Positions 23,002-34,099 of a stretch of 64,000 nt of DNA are shown in pieces; positions within the stretch are counted from its first letter, which is position 1; every line of letters begins with the position of its first letter. The notes under the pieces are model-generated. The model saw only the letters and a list, made by a program, of their open reading frames with translations, was not told the origin of the DNA and ran no database searches. The stretch is from positions 1,619,501-1,683,500 of the forward strand of contig NC_088310.1 in the NCBI RefSeq assembly GCF_910592395.1. The letters are read 5' to 3'. The DNA is from Lineus longissimus (lineage: Eukaryota; Nemertea; Pilidiophora; Heteronemertea; Lineidae). Position numbers and translations under genes: made by a program.

Positions 23002-26000
23002 TCATCATATACTCATGAATTCGAAAGAACCGCATCTAATGCATGAACGTATGTGTCTCAGAAGTATCTAGAGGTCTAGAAATCGCCTGCCGTATTGGAC
23101 ATTGCCGTAGACTGAATATGCACATGTGATCAATACAGTTACGTCTTTGCCTTCGCCTGATGCTAATGAGTGGCAATAGTCAATAAATGGTAGACTGGTA
23201 CTCATGCTCTTTGCAAGTTTCATAGGTGAGACTTTGGTAGAAATAGTATTCGCCAATGTTCACTTAGTTCGTGTTCATTGTTAAAATGATTTCAATAAGA
23301 ACGGACTCGCCCAGTAGCATGTCACTATCACGCAAGATACAAATATAACATAAATCATGCAGTTGTTGTTTAGCTCGAGTACCTCAAATTGTGCATTTTT
23401 CTGGATATACATTTATGGCGAATATCTATGGCATAACATCTGACCCATATAACTCGTTTTCATCAATAAACAACCGGATTAACTTTATGACTCCTGTCAG
23501 TCTTTACAATAGATATCTCAACTTGAATAATACACGTAAAGCCCACATTAATAATGCGCTTCACATGAGAGCGGTTTTATTCAGTTCCTCCACAAAGGAC
23601 CTGTCTTAATAAAAGCTTTCAAAAATGTGGTTACTTGATCTGTCTTCATTCTTCCCAGGTTGGTCTGGGGTGTGAATCATTCCGGCAGGTGAATGCCTTG
23701 TTGATTTCAAGCAAGACAAAGCAAGATGGCGATTATAAGTGGCACAGTGCTGGTTCTTTCGTTCATCGCTCTTACTTGGGGAGACCAAACTAAGAACCCC
23801 TACTTCCGCAAATACCACAGCATCAATCTCGGGAACAAGAGTATCGGAGGCACAGAGGAAACAATCAACGCATTCGGCACTGATTACAATCTTCGCAACT
23901 ACCGAGGGATTCCGTACGCTGAACCTCCAGTCGGGAAACTTCGTTTCAAACCACCCGTTCCAAAGGTTTTACCAGACGGTTACAATGCGACTGGTTTTGG
24001 TGACTCTTGTCTTCAAAATAGTCCTGATTTGGTAAAGAATGACACTTTGATAACTGACCCTATGTACCACACGAAGCAGAGCGAGGACTGTCTGTATCTC
24101 AATATCTATTCGCCAGCAGATGCAAGCCCAACCAAGACGAAAGCGGTCCTTGTGTTTTTTCAAGCCCGTGGTGGATGGGTGGCGGCAGCCGGGCATCAAC
24201 ACAATGGGATGGTACTCTCCGCACTTGGAGATATTATTGTGGTGACGTTCAATTACCGCCTTGGTGTGTTTGGGTTTCTCCAAACAGGGGTGAAAGGATC
24301 TGGTGCAAACTTTGGAGTACAAGACCAACAAGAGGTGATCAGATGGGTAAGCTCGAACATCCAATACTTTGGTGGTGACAAGGACAGGGTGACAATATTC
24401 GGAATACGGACTGGCTGTGTCGACGTGACTCTCCATGCTGCTTTTATAGGGAAGACCGAAAAATTAATCAGACGCGTCATATGTTCTGGAAAAACAGCAG
24501 CATCTAGCATTCCTACTGGTCTCGAAATTTCAGACAATCCAGGTAGAGCAAGCATGCTGCTTGCCGAATTCACAGGCTGTAAAGAGAGAGCTATCACCAG
24601 CGTTGCCGAGACAGAACGTCTCTTTGAGTGCCTTCGTGGGAAGACAGCAGCTGAAGTGTTCCAGGCGAGTTTAAAAGTGGCAAGGAAAGTGTTGGAACCT
24701 AATTCGACCGAGACGCCACCTTGGGGACCTAGTGTTGATGGCAGCATTATCAAGTTCCATCCTTCCGTGTACTACCGCACCTTGGATCCTCGTTACCAAC
24801 CTCAACCTACTCTAAATGAGAGTGTGTTGATCGGGATACGATATGTTGACGGTGCAATCTGGAATAGAATTTTCGAGGAGAGGCTAATATTTTTCTCGGC
24901 GGCAAATCTGACACCACCAGTAACGAAGCTTTCAGAAACGGTACTAAAGACCATCCTCTTACCACGACTTTTCATAAAACTCAAAAACCGGGATAGAGTC
25001 GCCAAAGCATCATTCCAAGAGTACTTCGCTGGTTTACCCTCCGATGCCTCCTATGACACGGTGCGAAAGGACAGATTCACTGAAATGATTCAAGACTTGC
25101 TTTCCTCCTCAGGCCTTATCGGGATCGCCAGAATTCGAGCTCGCGTCCAAAATGGGAGAACATTTATGTACCACTTTACGCAGGAAGATCCTACTCTATT
25201 CCAAGGTCAAACTCTCTCAAGGTCACTAGAACAGACGTATGTGCTTGGCGATATAGCTTTGGTGAACACAACCATGAACGTCCGGCCTAATGTTACCATG
25301 GATACCACTGAGAATATAACATCAGTGGACAAAGACATGACCATTGCTATGATCAACTACTTCGCGAACTTTGTCAAATTTGGGTAAGTAATACACTTAT
25401 GCTACGATTCATGAGGTAATTACTGTGATAGAGAAAGATGAACATGAACAACATCACGAACATGAAACATGAAACAAGAACGATATCATGATGATTGTTC
25501 TCGGCTGTTGTACTGAACATGGCATTTTACATGGCGATTCAAACTATAAATGCAGCACGAGCGAATTCCATTTGGAATTCTGTATGTTGGCGATTGATTT
25601 CAAGCATATGTAACCAAAGGAGTCTCTTGATTGTCAATCCGTTTCTTATTGCCTTTGTAGGGACCCAAATGGTAACATGAGTGATGCATCCCGTCCAAAC
25701 ACCTACCCCGAATGGCCAGAATTTACCGCGGCCAATCACTTATACATGGACATTGGCTCAAACAGCACCAGTCTCGTCCTGAATGTAAAGAAGGATCTGC
25801 GCGCCAAACAAGCCTCGTTCTGGTTAGAGTATATCCCCTATATCATGGGCAAGACATGCACAGTACCAGAGTCATGCGAGACAAAGTGCCCCTCACTGGA
25901 GGGTCGGAACATCGGTGATCTTGATATAACAGTGGGCCAAGCGCAAGCTGTTATTGTGATCCTGGCAGTAGGTACCGCTGTGTCTGGATGTCTTTCTCTG

Positions 26001-27175
26001 ATTCTCCTCTCTGCCTGCAGTAAATTGAGAAAGCAGGTCAAACTGAAGTAAAAGAATGCCAATTCTCCCAAGGATAACCTAGGATTCTCATGAGTTAGAG
26101 AGACTGGATTAACTGACTGTAACTGGTCAACCAAGCAACTCTGGTCGGCTGCAGAAGTGCCGAAAAATATAAATGCATATTGCACAATAACTAGTGCGAG
26201 TAATAAGCAAACAACCTGGAAACAAAATGTACTGATCTCAGTCACATATGGCCGAAGTTTGGGAAATTCTTCACTGATATTCCAACCCAAAAGTATACAA
26301 TCTTTTTTATGTCACCTTGCAGTCTGACTTCGGTAGGTTTCAACCACTTTATGTATTCTCAGTCATTGGCATGTCGAAATCATATGTACAAATGTACATG
26401 TATATGTGTAATCTCATAGATAATAGATAGGCAAACACATTGTACGTTCGCTTTACGGTTAATACAAGAGTACATGTACATTGCATTTCATTTTCATTGC
26501 TTTCTGTCTTTGGATATTTAAATGGATTCGGCAATGCTCCTCATTCCCTTGCTGTTGGCGGTGTCATCAGTTTTCTCTCAGAACCCTTTGCAGTATGGCA
26601 CCATCAGCGTCAACTCCAGTGCCGGAGTCATCACGGGGATGAAGCAATATACCACTGTCTACGGCAATGCAGCGCCCGTGAAGTGCTTCTTTGGGATCCC
26701 GTACGCCGAACCACCTACGGGGGCTCGAAGGTTCTCACGACCAGTAGCGAAGGCACCTTTCAAGGATGTTTATGACGCAACATCTGTGGATAGACCCATC
26801 TGTTACCAGAATATGGAATTACTGCAGGGAAACCCTGGACCCATTTATAATCAGACCGAGGATTGTCTTCTTTTAAACATTTACGCTCCACTCCATGCTA
26901 CGCCATCCATTAAGAGAGCTGTGATGATCTGGATCCATGGTGGAGGCTGGGTTGTTGGATCTAGTCGGCAATGGGATGGCTCCTTCATAGCCAGCTATGG
27001 GGACGTGGTGGTCGTCACGCTAAACTATCGTCTGGGGCCTTTAGGCTATCTCGGCACTGAGGACTCGGTGGTTCAAGTTAACGGAGGCCTCTTTGACCAA
27101 CTCCTGGCCATCAAGTGGGTGAAGGCAAACATTGGCGCATTTGGCGGCGACGCTGACGCCATCACTATTTTTGGA
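22051..27175 (+). repeat. Tandem duplication 1, copy 2 (5125 bp)
   Basis: Second copy of the unit at 16950-22050. It covers the A-like 3' half of C, gene B' and the 5' part of gene D. The parental order was probably A-B-D, and the duplication produced A-B-(D/A chimera)-B'-D. Confidence 0.9.
23726..26051 (+). CDS. Esterase-like B': second copy of the membrane-anchored pseudoenzyme
   Basis: Exon 1 is 23726-25383 and exon 2 is 25661-26051 (phase 2; 682 residues, same length as B). It is nearly identical to B. It shares the same losses: Q-A-R-G-G for the oxyanion hole, G-I-R-T-G-C for the nucleophile elbow (a Cys where B has Gly) and no His at the catalytic position. Differences cluster just after the nucleophile elbow (A-A-F-I-G-K-T-E-K against A-A-V-I-G-K-I-Q-K) and around the Y-Y-R-T-L-D-P-R segment. 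Exon 2 begins with Gly-Asp-Pro instead of Gly-Asn-Pro. Both copies keep open frames and splice sites, which argues that the non-catalytic form is retained, although the duplication is recent. Confidence 0.85.
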
Positions 27176-28116
27176 GTGTCCGCTGGAGGGTTCGACACGT
27201 CCTTGCAGTGCATTTCACCCCTTTCTGCCGGTGCAGGCTTGTTCAAGCGATGCATTCCGCAGAGTGGCGCTGCAATCTTCACTACACCAAATCATATTCC
27301 TTTTACTCGCACACCGTTGAAAAATGCCCAGACTCTTGCAGCCACCCTGAGCTGTACTACAGACAACACAGTCGATATGGTTGAGTGCCTGCGAACAAGA
27401 TCGGTTGACGAGATCCAGAAGGCGGCCAGTACCCTCCTTCTTGACGGTAGACCGGTCAACTTTCAGCCTGTAATTGATGGCGATTTCCTGCCGGAGTCAC
27501 CCCTCGACCTGTTCTCAAACCCAAACATGGAGGCCTTCAAACGTTTCAAATCCATCGACCTTATGATTGGTAGTACCAGCGGTGATGGGGATGTCGGGCT
27601 TGGGAATTTTAGGTATTTGGTGCAACAGGGTCGCGTGCCTGAGAACTTCACCATAACAAAGGAACAGTTTGTTGAACTGCTGCAGTGGTGGCTGGGTGAC
27701 ATTTCCTCTGACGTGATCACAAATGTAGATGAAGTGCTTCAGGCTACGCTCAATGAATACCTTCCGCTTGTTGACATCGACCTGCTCGAGGCCAGGGATA
27801 TCTTAATTGATATGCTGTCTGATCTAATGTTCATCGGACCAGCCATAGCTACAGCACAGACACATGAAAGGATGGCAACTGGTGCCAAGACCTTTATGTA
27901 CTTCCTGTCCTACACAAATGGCCAATACGCGATGTCTAGCTCAAGAAGAGAAAGAACTGCACATGGCGCGGACACACTATATTTGTTCAACATACCGAGT
28001 GAAGAGAATTGGGACTTGGCAAACATAAGCATCCCTTTCTATATAGAAGTCACACCCTCCGACAGAGAACTTGCAAAGGCTATGATCACGTACTGGACTA
28101 ATTTTGCCAAATATGG
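26522..28116 (+). CDS. Esterase D: catalytic-type carboxylesterase exon without a private anchor exon
   Basis: One exon encodes 531 residues up to the phase-2 donor GG/GTGAGT. It has a signal peptide (1-19), the Cys94-Cys115 pair typical of cholinesterases, T-E-D-C-L-L-L-N, oxyanion H-G-G-G-W (139-143), nucleophile Ser220 in G-V-S-A-G-G (Val replaces the usual Glu), acid Asp355 in S-G-D-G-D and His481 in T-A-H-G-A-D. The triad is complete and its spacing is normal for the family. No transmembrane exon lies between here and gene E. If the donor is used, the nearest acceptor with the family tail is at 38070, giving 685 residues. Unspliced, the frame ends in TGA right after the F-A-K-Y-G end, giving a secreted esterase. 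The substrate cannot be predicted. Confidence 0.85.
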
Positions 28117-28753
28117 GTGAGTATAAAATTTGGTTGTCCATTATTTAAATCATACCCTAAACTGTGTCACTGTAATGTCAGCGAAGGCGTGTTCTTGTCC
28201 TAACTCAAGCCGATAGAAGACTTGAGCCAGACAGCGTGGAGGAATGTGATGGTACAAACGTAACTTGAAGATAAGATAACGGTGATGATGAAACTTTTAA
28301 TATTTTGAGTAGGAGCTCATCCAAACAGGGGTTTCTCTGTTGGTGGCTATTCCTGAACTACTATTTAGGTACTCAAGGCCAATACGACATTGTACGGAAA
28401 GATAATAGCGATAAAGACAATTATCAACCTGTTACATAACAAAATAGCTTTGGTCACAAATAAAGTTTAAAAGCTTTGACATATTGGAGTGATTTTAAAT
28501 GATTCATGGTGATGTTACATAGCCTGTACGTATTCCCTGCTATTATTTATAGGCCCTTGCCAATATGCATAGTGTATACATTTGACCGTAGAGCTGTAAG
28601 CCGAACATTATTTGTAAGATTTAATCATGTAATTATAGGCCTAATTGAACTCTTTTAGGCCTATACCTCTTAACTTGTTTTGACGTTGCTAGGAGTTGGT
28701 TTTGGAATGTTTTAAGACAGTCGAAATATCAGTATAGAATAACTTAAACCACG
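28117..28753. other. D-E spacer: no anchor exon present
   Basis: I searched this spacer for the second-exon landmarks (Gly-Asn-Pro start, F-W-L-(D/E)-Y, transmembrane run). None is present. The spacer holds the 359 bp segment that is inverted in the other copy, and presumably the promoter of E. Confidence 0.6.
28360..28718 (+). repeat. 359 bp segment, inverted relative to 31810-32167
   Basis: The segment begins actatttaggtactcaagg and ends ggaatgttttaagac. Its reverse complement occupies 31810-32167. Flanks are colinear in both copies (cctgaact on the left, agtcgaaatatcag on the right), so only this block flipped. Left ACT and right AGT form a 3 bp inverted repeat at the ends. No terminal inverted repeats or target duplication mark it as a transposon. 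It ends 35 bp before the ATG of E and so covers most of that gene's likely promoter. Inside it, tataggcct (28634-28642) and aggcctata (28657-28665) form a 9 bp palindrome. Confidence 0.9.
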
Positions 28754-30312
28754 ATGGAAGCTTCCTATTTATTCGTCACTTCCCTGTGCATTGCCAGTGT
28801 TCTTTCTATAAACCACAAACTCCTCAACTACATAACCGTGAACTCTAATGTCGGGATCATTCGAGGAAGTAAAGAATCGGCACGTATCTTTGGACGAGAC
28901 CACACAGTGAACGTCTTCCGTGGTATACCCTATGCCGAACCTCCCGTAGGGGTGCTCAGATTCAAACGGCCCATTTCAAAGACTGTCTTCCTCGACGTGT
29001 TTAATGCTACAAAATATGGAGATATTTGCATGCAGCCCTACTACCCGGAATTGTCAAGTAACTTCCCCCAGAGTGAGGATTGCCTATCCCTGAATGTATA
29101 TGCCCCAGGTGGGTCAAATGCTACCAACAAAAAGGCTGTGATGGTGTTCATCCACGGCGGTGGTTGGGTGATTGGAGACGGCCGTGGCTATAATGGCATA
29201 CAGTTTGCTGGATTTGGAGACGTGGTATTGGTCACTTTGAACTACAGGTTGGGACCGTTTGGTTTCCTCAGTACGGAGACTGCCGATTTTCCAGGTAACA
29301 TGGCGCAATTTGATGAGCTATTAGCACTTCAATGGGTCAAGAGCAACATTGCCGATTTCGGAGGTGATCCAGATGTTGTGACCGTGTTTGGCGAATCTGC
29401 AGGAAGCTTTGATACAACTTTGCATGCTATATCACCATTGTCGGCAGGGCAGGGATTGTTCCACCGCTGCATTCCCGAGAGTGGCTCAACCATCGTTCCA
29501 TTTCCGAAACACCCAACTATTGTAGAGAATCATCTTGAACGTGCGAAAGCACTTGCCAAGCTTGTAGGATGTACGACTGGTGACTTGAACAACATGGTGA
29601 AGTGCATGCAGACAACGAGACCAGGGGATATTCAAACCAACTCCCAGAAGATGGTTGCTAGTGGCTTCGCTGATTCAGTATGGGGGCCTCGAGTGGATGG
29701 TGACTTCATTCCCGCACCGCCACATGATCTCTTCGCTGACCCACATCTGAGCGCTTACTCCGGGTTCAAGGACATCGACTTACTGATTGGGTCAAATAGT
29801 GCTGACGGAGATGTTTTCCTTCCTGGTGCATTCGAAGAAATGGTAAACACGGGACTTTTACCAATCAATCTCTCCATGTCCAAGGAGTCCCTCGTCAAAG
29901 CCATGCAGAAAATCTTTGAAGGTGTGCCGAATGAAAATGGTGTTATTAAAGCCATTATTCAAGGGTATGTTCCCCCTATTGAAATAAGTGGGCAAGATGG
30001 TCGAGACCTCATGGTGGATATGCTGTCGGACAGCGTCTTTATCATGCCAGCCATTGCATCAGCCCAAACCCACGAAAAGATGTCACGAGAAGCCAAGACC
30101 TTCATGTACTTTTTCGATTTCGTTGACCCTTCTGCACCCAGCTCCACCTATCGACCGGAGAAAGCAGCTCATGCGGCGGAGTTGTCATTTCTGTTCAACT
30201 ACCCCCTCGAGGATTCCTACACTCAGATTAACCAGTCATGGAACATCACTGACAATGACAGGCAGCTCAGCAAGGCGATGCTTTCGTATTGGACCAATTT
30301 TGCCAAATTCGG
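28754..30312 (+). CDS. Esterase E: catalytic-type carboxylesterase exon without a private anchor exon
   Basis: A single 519-codon exon ends at GG/GTAAGA in phase 2. Features are a signal peptide (~1-18), S-E-D-C-L-S-L-N, H-G-G-G-W (134-138), nucleophile Ser215 in the canonical G-E-S-A-G, Asp351 in S-A-D-G-D and His473 in K-A-A-H-A-A-E-L. All triad members are present, so activity is likely. The only oddity is G-E-S-A-G-S, where copy G has the usual G-E-S-A-G-G. The spacer to F is ~330 bp and has no second exon. Splicing to 38070 would give 673 residues; read-through ends at TAA after the F-A-K-F-G end. The tandem copy is G at 32205. The upstream 359 bp is in the opposite orientation in the two copies. 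Confidence 0.85.
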
Positions 30313-30645
30313 GTAAGATTTCATTCTATCTCCGCTTAAAAATGTGAACGTATTCAAATCACCACAACAGATTGATTGCATAGAAATTTTATTGACAACG
30401 CAGCTAGTTCGATGTCGCATATTGCTATCAAAGTATTATCTTAAGCTTTTGTACATGTACATGTATCAAATGATTAGGGTTAATGTGTGCCCAACTATTA
30501 TTGGTCATTTTCATCAAATATCAGTACATATCAGTATATCGAATGGTCTGAGCGAGTTACCCCACAATAGCTCCTGGGACCTTTCCTTAAGGGGTATAGA
30601 TATAGTACGTCAGTACCGGACTATTAAAGAGCACGACAGAGCGAA

Positions 30646-31566
30646 ATGCATTTATCAACAGCACTTCTGGTTTTATTGGTTAACTGTTCGTTGGGGGCAT
30701 TTAACCCCTTATTTAACTCGTATACAACCTTGTACACTCAACTAGGTCGGATAAGGGGGGCCAGGGAGATGTTTTTCTACGCCGGAAACGTGTATAAAAT
30801 CGATGTGTTCAGGGGAATACCATTCGGAGAGCCGCCGACAGGCAATCGGAGATTCACGAAGCCGGTGTCCAGAGTGAGATTTGACGAGACTTTCAACGCT
30901 ACGGAGTTCGGTGATGCCTGCATACAGGATCGGCTTGGGTCGAGCCCCGATCCTATGGTTCATAGTAACATGAGTGAGGACTGTTTGAATCTGAACATCT
31001 ATGTGCCCGTCGACAACCCTACCAACATGTCCCACAAGAAGGCTGTCATGGTCTATATTCACGGTGGAGGTTGGGCCCGTGGTGCTGGCATGTTGGTTCA
31101 CCATAACAAAGGAACAGTTTGTTGAACTGCTGCAGTGGTGGCTGGGTGACATTTCCTCTGACGTGATCACAAATGTAGATGAAGTGCTTCAGGCTACGCT
31201 CAATGAATACCTTCCGCTTGTTGACATCGACCTGCTCGAGGCCAGGGATATCTTAATTGATATGCTGTCTGATATAATGTTCATCGGACCAGCCATAGCT
31301 ACAGCACAGACACATGAAAGGATGGCAACTGGTGCCAAGACCTTTATGTACTTTCTGTCCTACACAAATGGCCAATACGCGATGTCTAGCTCAAGAAGAG
31401 AAAGAAGTGCACATGGCGCGGACACACTATATTTGTTCAACATACCGAGTGAAGAGAATTGGGACTTGGCAAACATAAGCATCCCTTTCTATATAGAAGT
31501 CACACCCTCCGACAGAGAACTTGCAAAGGCTATGATCACGTACTGGACTAATTTTGCCAAATATGG
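30646..31566 (+). pseudogene. Chimeric esterase pseudogene F (H-like 5' part, D-like 3' part)
   Basis: Bases 30646-31097 match the start of gene H: signal peptide, R-G-I-P-F-G-E-P-P, S-E-D-C-L-N-L-N and H-G-G-G-W. From 31098 the sequence matches D from its F-T-I-T-K-E-Q-F segment to the donor at 31567. The join is the junction of tandem duplication 2. It removes the nucleophile and acid regions and shifts frame, so translation from the ATG ends at 31123-31125 after ~159 residues. The D-like part is still open in its own frame and keeps T-A-H-style His and the phase-2 donor GG/GTGAGT. A functional esterase is impossible. A TATA-like tatagatata lies ~48 bp upstream, as in H. Confidence 0.9.
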
Positions 31567-31809
31567 GTGAGTATAAAATGTGGTTGTCCATTATTTAAAT
31601 CATACCCTAAACTGTGTCACTGTAATGTCAGCGAAGGCGTGTTCTTGTCCTAACTCAAGCCGATAGAAGACTTGAGCCAGACAGCGTGGAGGAATGTGAT
31701 GGTACAAACGTAACTTGAAGATAAGATAACGGTGATGATGAAACTTTTAATATTTTGAGTAGGAGCTCATCCAAACAGGGGTTTCTCTGTTGGTGGCTAT
31801 TCCTGAACT

Positions 31810-32167
31810 GTCTTAAAACATTCCAAAACCAACTCCTAGCAACGTCAAAACAAGTTAAGAGGTATAGGCCTAAAAGAGTTCAATTAGGCCTATGATTACA
31901 TGATTAAATCTTACAAATAATGTTTGGCTTACAGCTCTACGGTCAAATGTATACACTATGCATATTGGCAAGGGCCTATAAATAATAGCAGGGAATACGT
32001 ACAGGCTATGTAACATCACCATGAATCATTTAAAATCACTCCAATATGTCAAAGCTTTTAAACTTTATTTGTTCCAAAGCTATTTTGTTATGTAACAGGT
32101 TGATAATTGTCTTTATCGCTATTATCTTTCCGTACAATGTCGTATTGGCCTTGAGTACCTAAATAGT
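31810..32167 (-). repeat. Inverted counterpart of the 28360-28718 segment
   Basis: Reverse complement of the block upstream of E, ~358 bp, with a few small differences (for example gttccaaagc here against the complement of gctttggtcac). It ends 37 bp before the ATG of G. The two duplicate esterase exons therefore have their upstream segments in opposite orientations. Confidence 0.9.
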
Positions 32168-32204
32168 AGTCGAAATATCAGTATATAGAATAACTTAAAC
32201 CACG

Positions 32205-33766
32205 ATGGAAGCTTTCTATTTATTCGTCACTTCCCTGTGCATTGCCAGTGTTCTTTCTATAAACCACAAACTCCTCAACTACATAACCGTGAACTCTAAT
32301 GTCGGGATCATTCGAGGAAGTAAAGAATCGGCACGTATCTTTGGACGAGACCACACAGTGAACGTCTTCCGTGGTATACCCTATGCCGAACCTCCCGTAG
32401 GGGCGCTCAGATTCAAACGGCCCATTTCAAAGACTGTTTTCCTCGACGTGTTTAATGCTACAAAATATGGAGATATTTGCATGCAGCCCTACTACCCGGA
32501 ATGGTCAAGTAACTTCTCTCAGAGTGAGGATTGCCTATCCCTGAATGTATATGCCCCAGGTGGGTCAAATGCTACCAACAAAAAGGCTGTGATGGTGTTC
32601 ATCCACGGCGGTGGTTGGGTGATTGGAGACGGCCGTGGCTATAATGGCATACAGTTTGCTGGATTTGGAGACGTGGTATTGGTCACTTTGAACTACAGGT
32701 TGGGACCGTTTGGTTTCCTCAGTACGGAGACTGCCGATTTTCCAGGTAACATGGCGCAATTTGATGAGCTATTAGCACTTCAATGGGTCAAGAGCAACAT
32801 TGCCGATTTCGGAGGTGATCCAGATGTTGTGACCGTGTTTGGCGAATCTGCAGGAGGCTTTGATACAACTTTGCATGCTATATCACCATTGTCGGCAGGG
32901 CAGGGATTGTTCCACCGCTGCATTCCCGAGAGTGGCTCAACCATCGTTCCATTTCCGAAACACCCAACTATTGTAGAGAATCATCTTGAACGTGCGAAAG
33001 CACTTGCCAAGCTTGTAGGATGTACGACTGGTGACTTGAACAACATGGTGAAGTGCATGCAGACAACGAGACCAGGGGATATTCAAACCAACTCCCAGAA
33101 GATGGTTGCTAGTGGCTTCGCTGATTCAGTATGGGGGCCTCGAGTGGATGGTGACTTCATTCCCGCACCGCCACGTGATCTCTTCGCTGACCCACATCTG
33201 AGCGCTTACTCCGGGTTCAAGGACATCGACTTACTGATTGGGTCAAATAGTGCTGACGGAGATGATTTCCTTCATGGTGCATTATTCGAAGAAATGGTAA
33301 ACACGGGACTTTTACCAATCAATCTCTCCATGTCCAAGGAGTCCCTCGTCAAAGCCATGCAGAAAATCTTTGAAGGTGTGCCGAATGAAAATGGTGTTAT
33401 TAAAGCCATTATTCAAGGGTATGTTCCCCCTATTGAAATAAGTGCGCAAGATGGTCGAGACCTCATGGTGGATATGCTGTCGGACAGCGTCTTTATCATG
33501 CCAGCCATTGCATCAGCCCAAACCCACGAAAAGATGTCACGAGAAGCCAAGACCTTCATGTACTTTTTCGATTTCGTTGACCCTTCTGCACCCAGCTCCA
33601 CCTATCGACCGGAGAAAGCAGCTCATGCGGCGGAGTTGTCATTTCTGTTCAACTACCCCCTCGAGGATTCCTACACTCAGATCAACCAGTCATGGAACAT
33701 CACTGACAATGACAGGCAGCTCAGCAAGGCGATGCTTTCGTATTGGACCAATTTTGCCAAATTCGG
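32205..33766 (+). CDS. Esterase G: tandem copy of E, catalytic-type exon without a private anchor exon
   Basis: A 520-codon exon ends at GG/GTAAGA, phase 2. It differs from E at only a few residues, including F-L-H-G-A-L-F-E-E against F-L-P-G-A-F-E-E (one extra codon), and it has the canonical G-E-S-A-G-G. The full triad is present: Ser in G-E-S-A-G, Asp in S-A-D-G-D, His in K-A-A-H-A-A-E-L. The oxyanion H-G-G-G-W is intact. There is no second exon before H. Splicing to the exon at 38070 (4.3 kb away) would give 674 residues; read-through gives a soluble form ending at TAA. As it is a recent copy of E, differences in expression may come from the inverted upstream block. Confidence 0.85.
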
Positions 33767-34050
33767 GTAAGATTTCATTCTATCTCCGCTTAAAAATGTG
33801 AACCTATTCAAATCACCACAACAGATTGATTGCATAGAAATTTTATTGATAACGCAGCTAGTTCGATGTCGCATATTGCTATCAAAGTATTATCTTAAGC
33901 TTTTGTACATGTACATGTATCAAATGATTAGGGTTCATGTGTGCCCAACTATTATTGGTCATTTTCATCAAATATCAGTACATATCAGTATATCGAATGG
34001 TCTGAGCGAGTTACCCCACAATAGCTCCTGGGACCTTTCCTCAATGGGTA

Positions 34051-34060
34051 TAGATATAGT
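34051..34060 (+). promoter_or_regulatory. TATA-like element upstream of H
   Basis: tatagatata lies ~49 bp before the ATG at 34100. The same element is kept upstream of F near 30598. It suggests that H has its own promoter rather than depending on upstream transcription. Confidence 0.35.
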
Positions 34061-34099
34061 ACGTCAGTACCGGACTATTAAAGAGCACGACAGAGCGAA

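Larger units (their letters stand above)
27648..31097 (+). repeat. Tandem duplication 2, copy 1 (3450 bp)
   Basis: The unit runs from inside D exon 1 (27648) through gene E to the H-like 5' part of F (31097). It repeats at 31098-34551. The breakpoint shares a single T (27647 in D, 34551 in H, 31097 at the junction). Identity is very high except for one inverted 359 bp segment. Confidence 0.9.

Noticed and set aside
28360-28718. Transposon in opposite orientations at two sites
   Set aside because: The block is at the same position in both duplicate copies, with colinear flanks and no terminal inverted repeats or target duplications, so inversion in place is simpler.
30448-30462. Palindromic tacatgtacatgta motifs
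   Set aside because: The short motif recurs in several spacers (also near 21280, 26395, 33905) as simple sequence; no evidence of a specific regulatory role.
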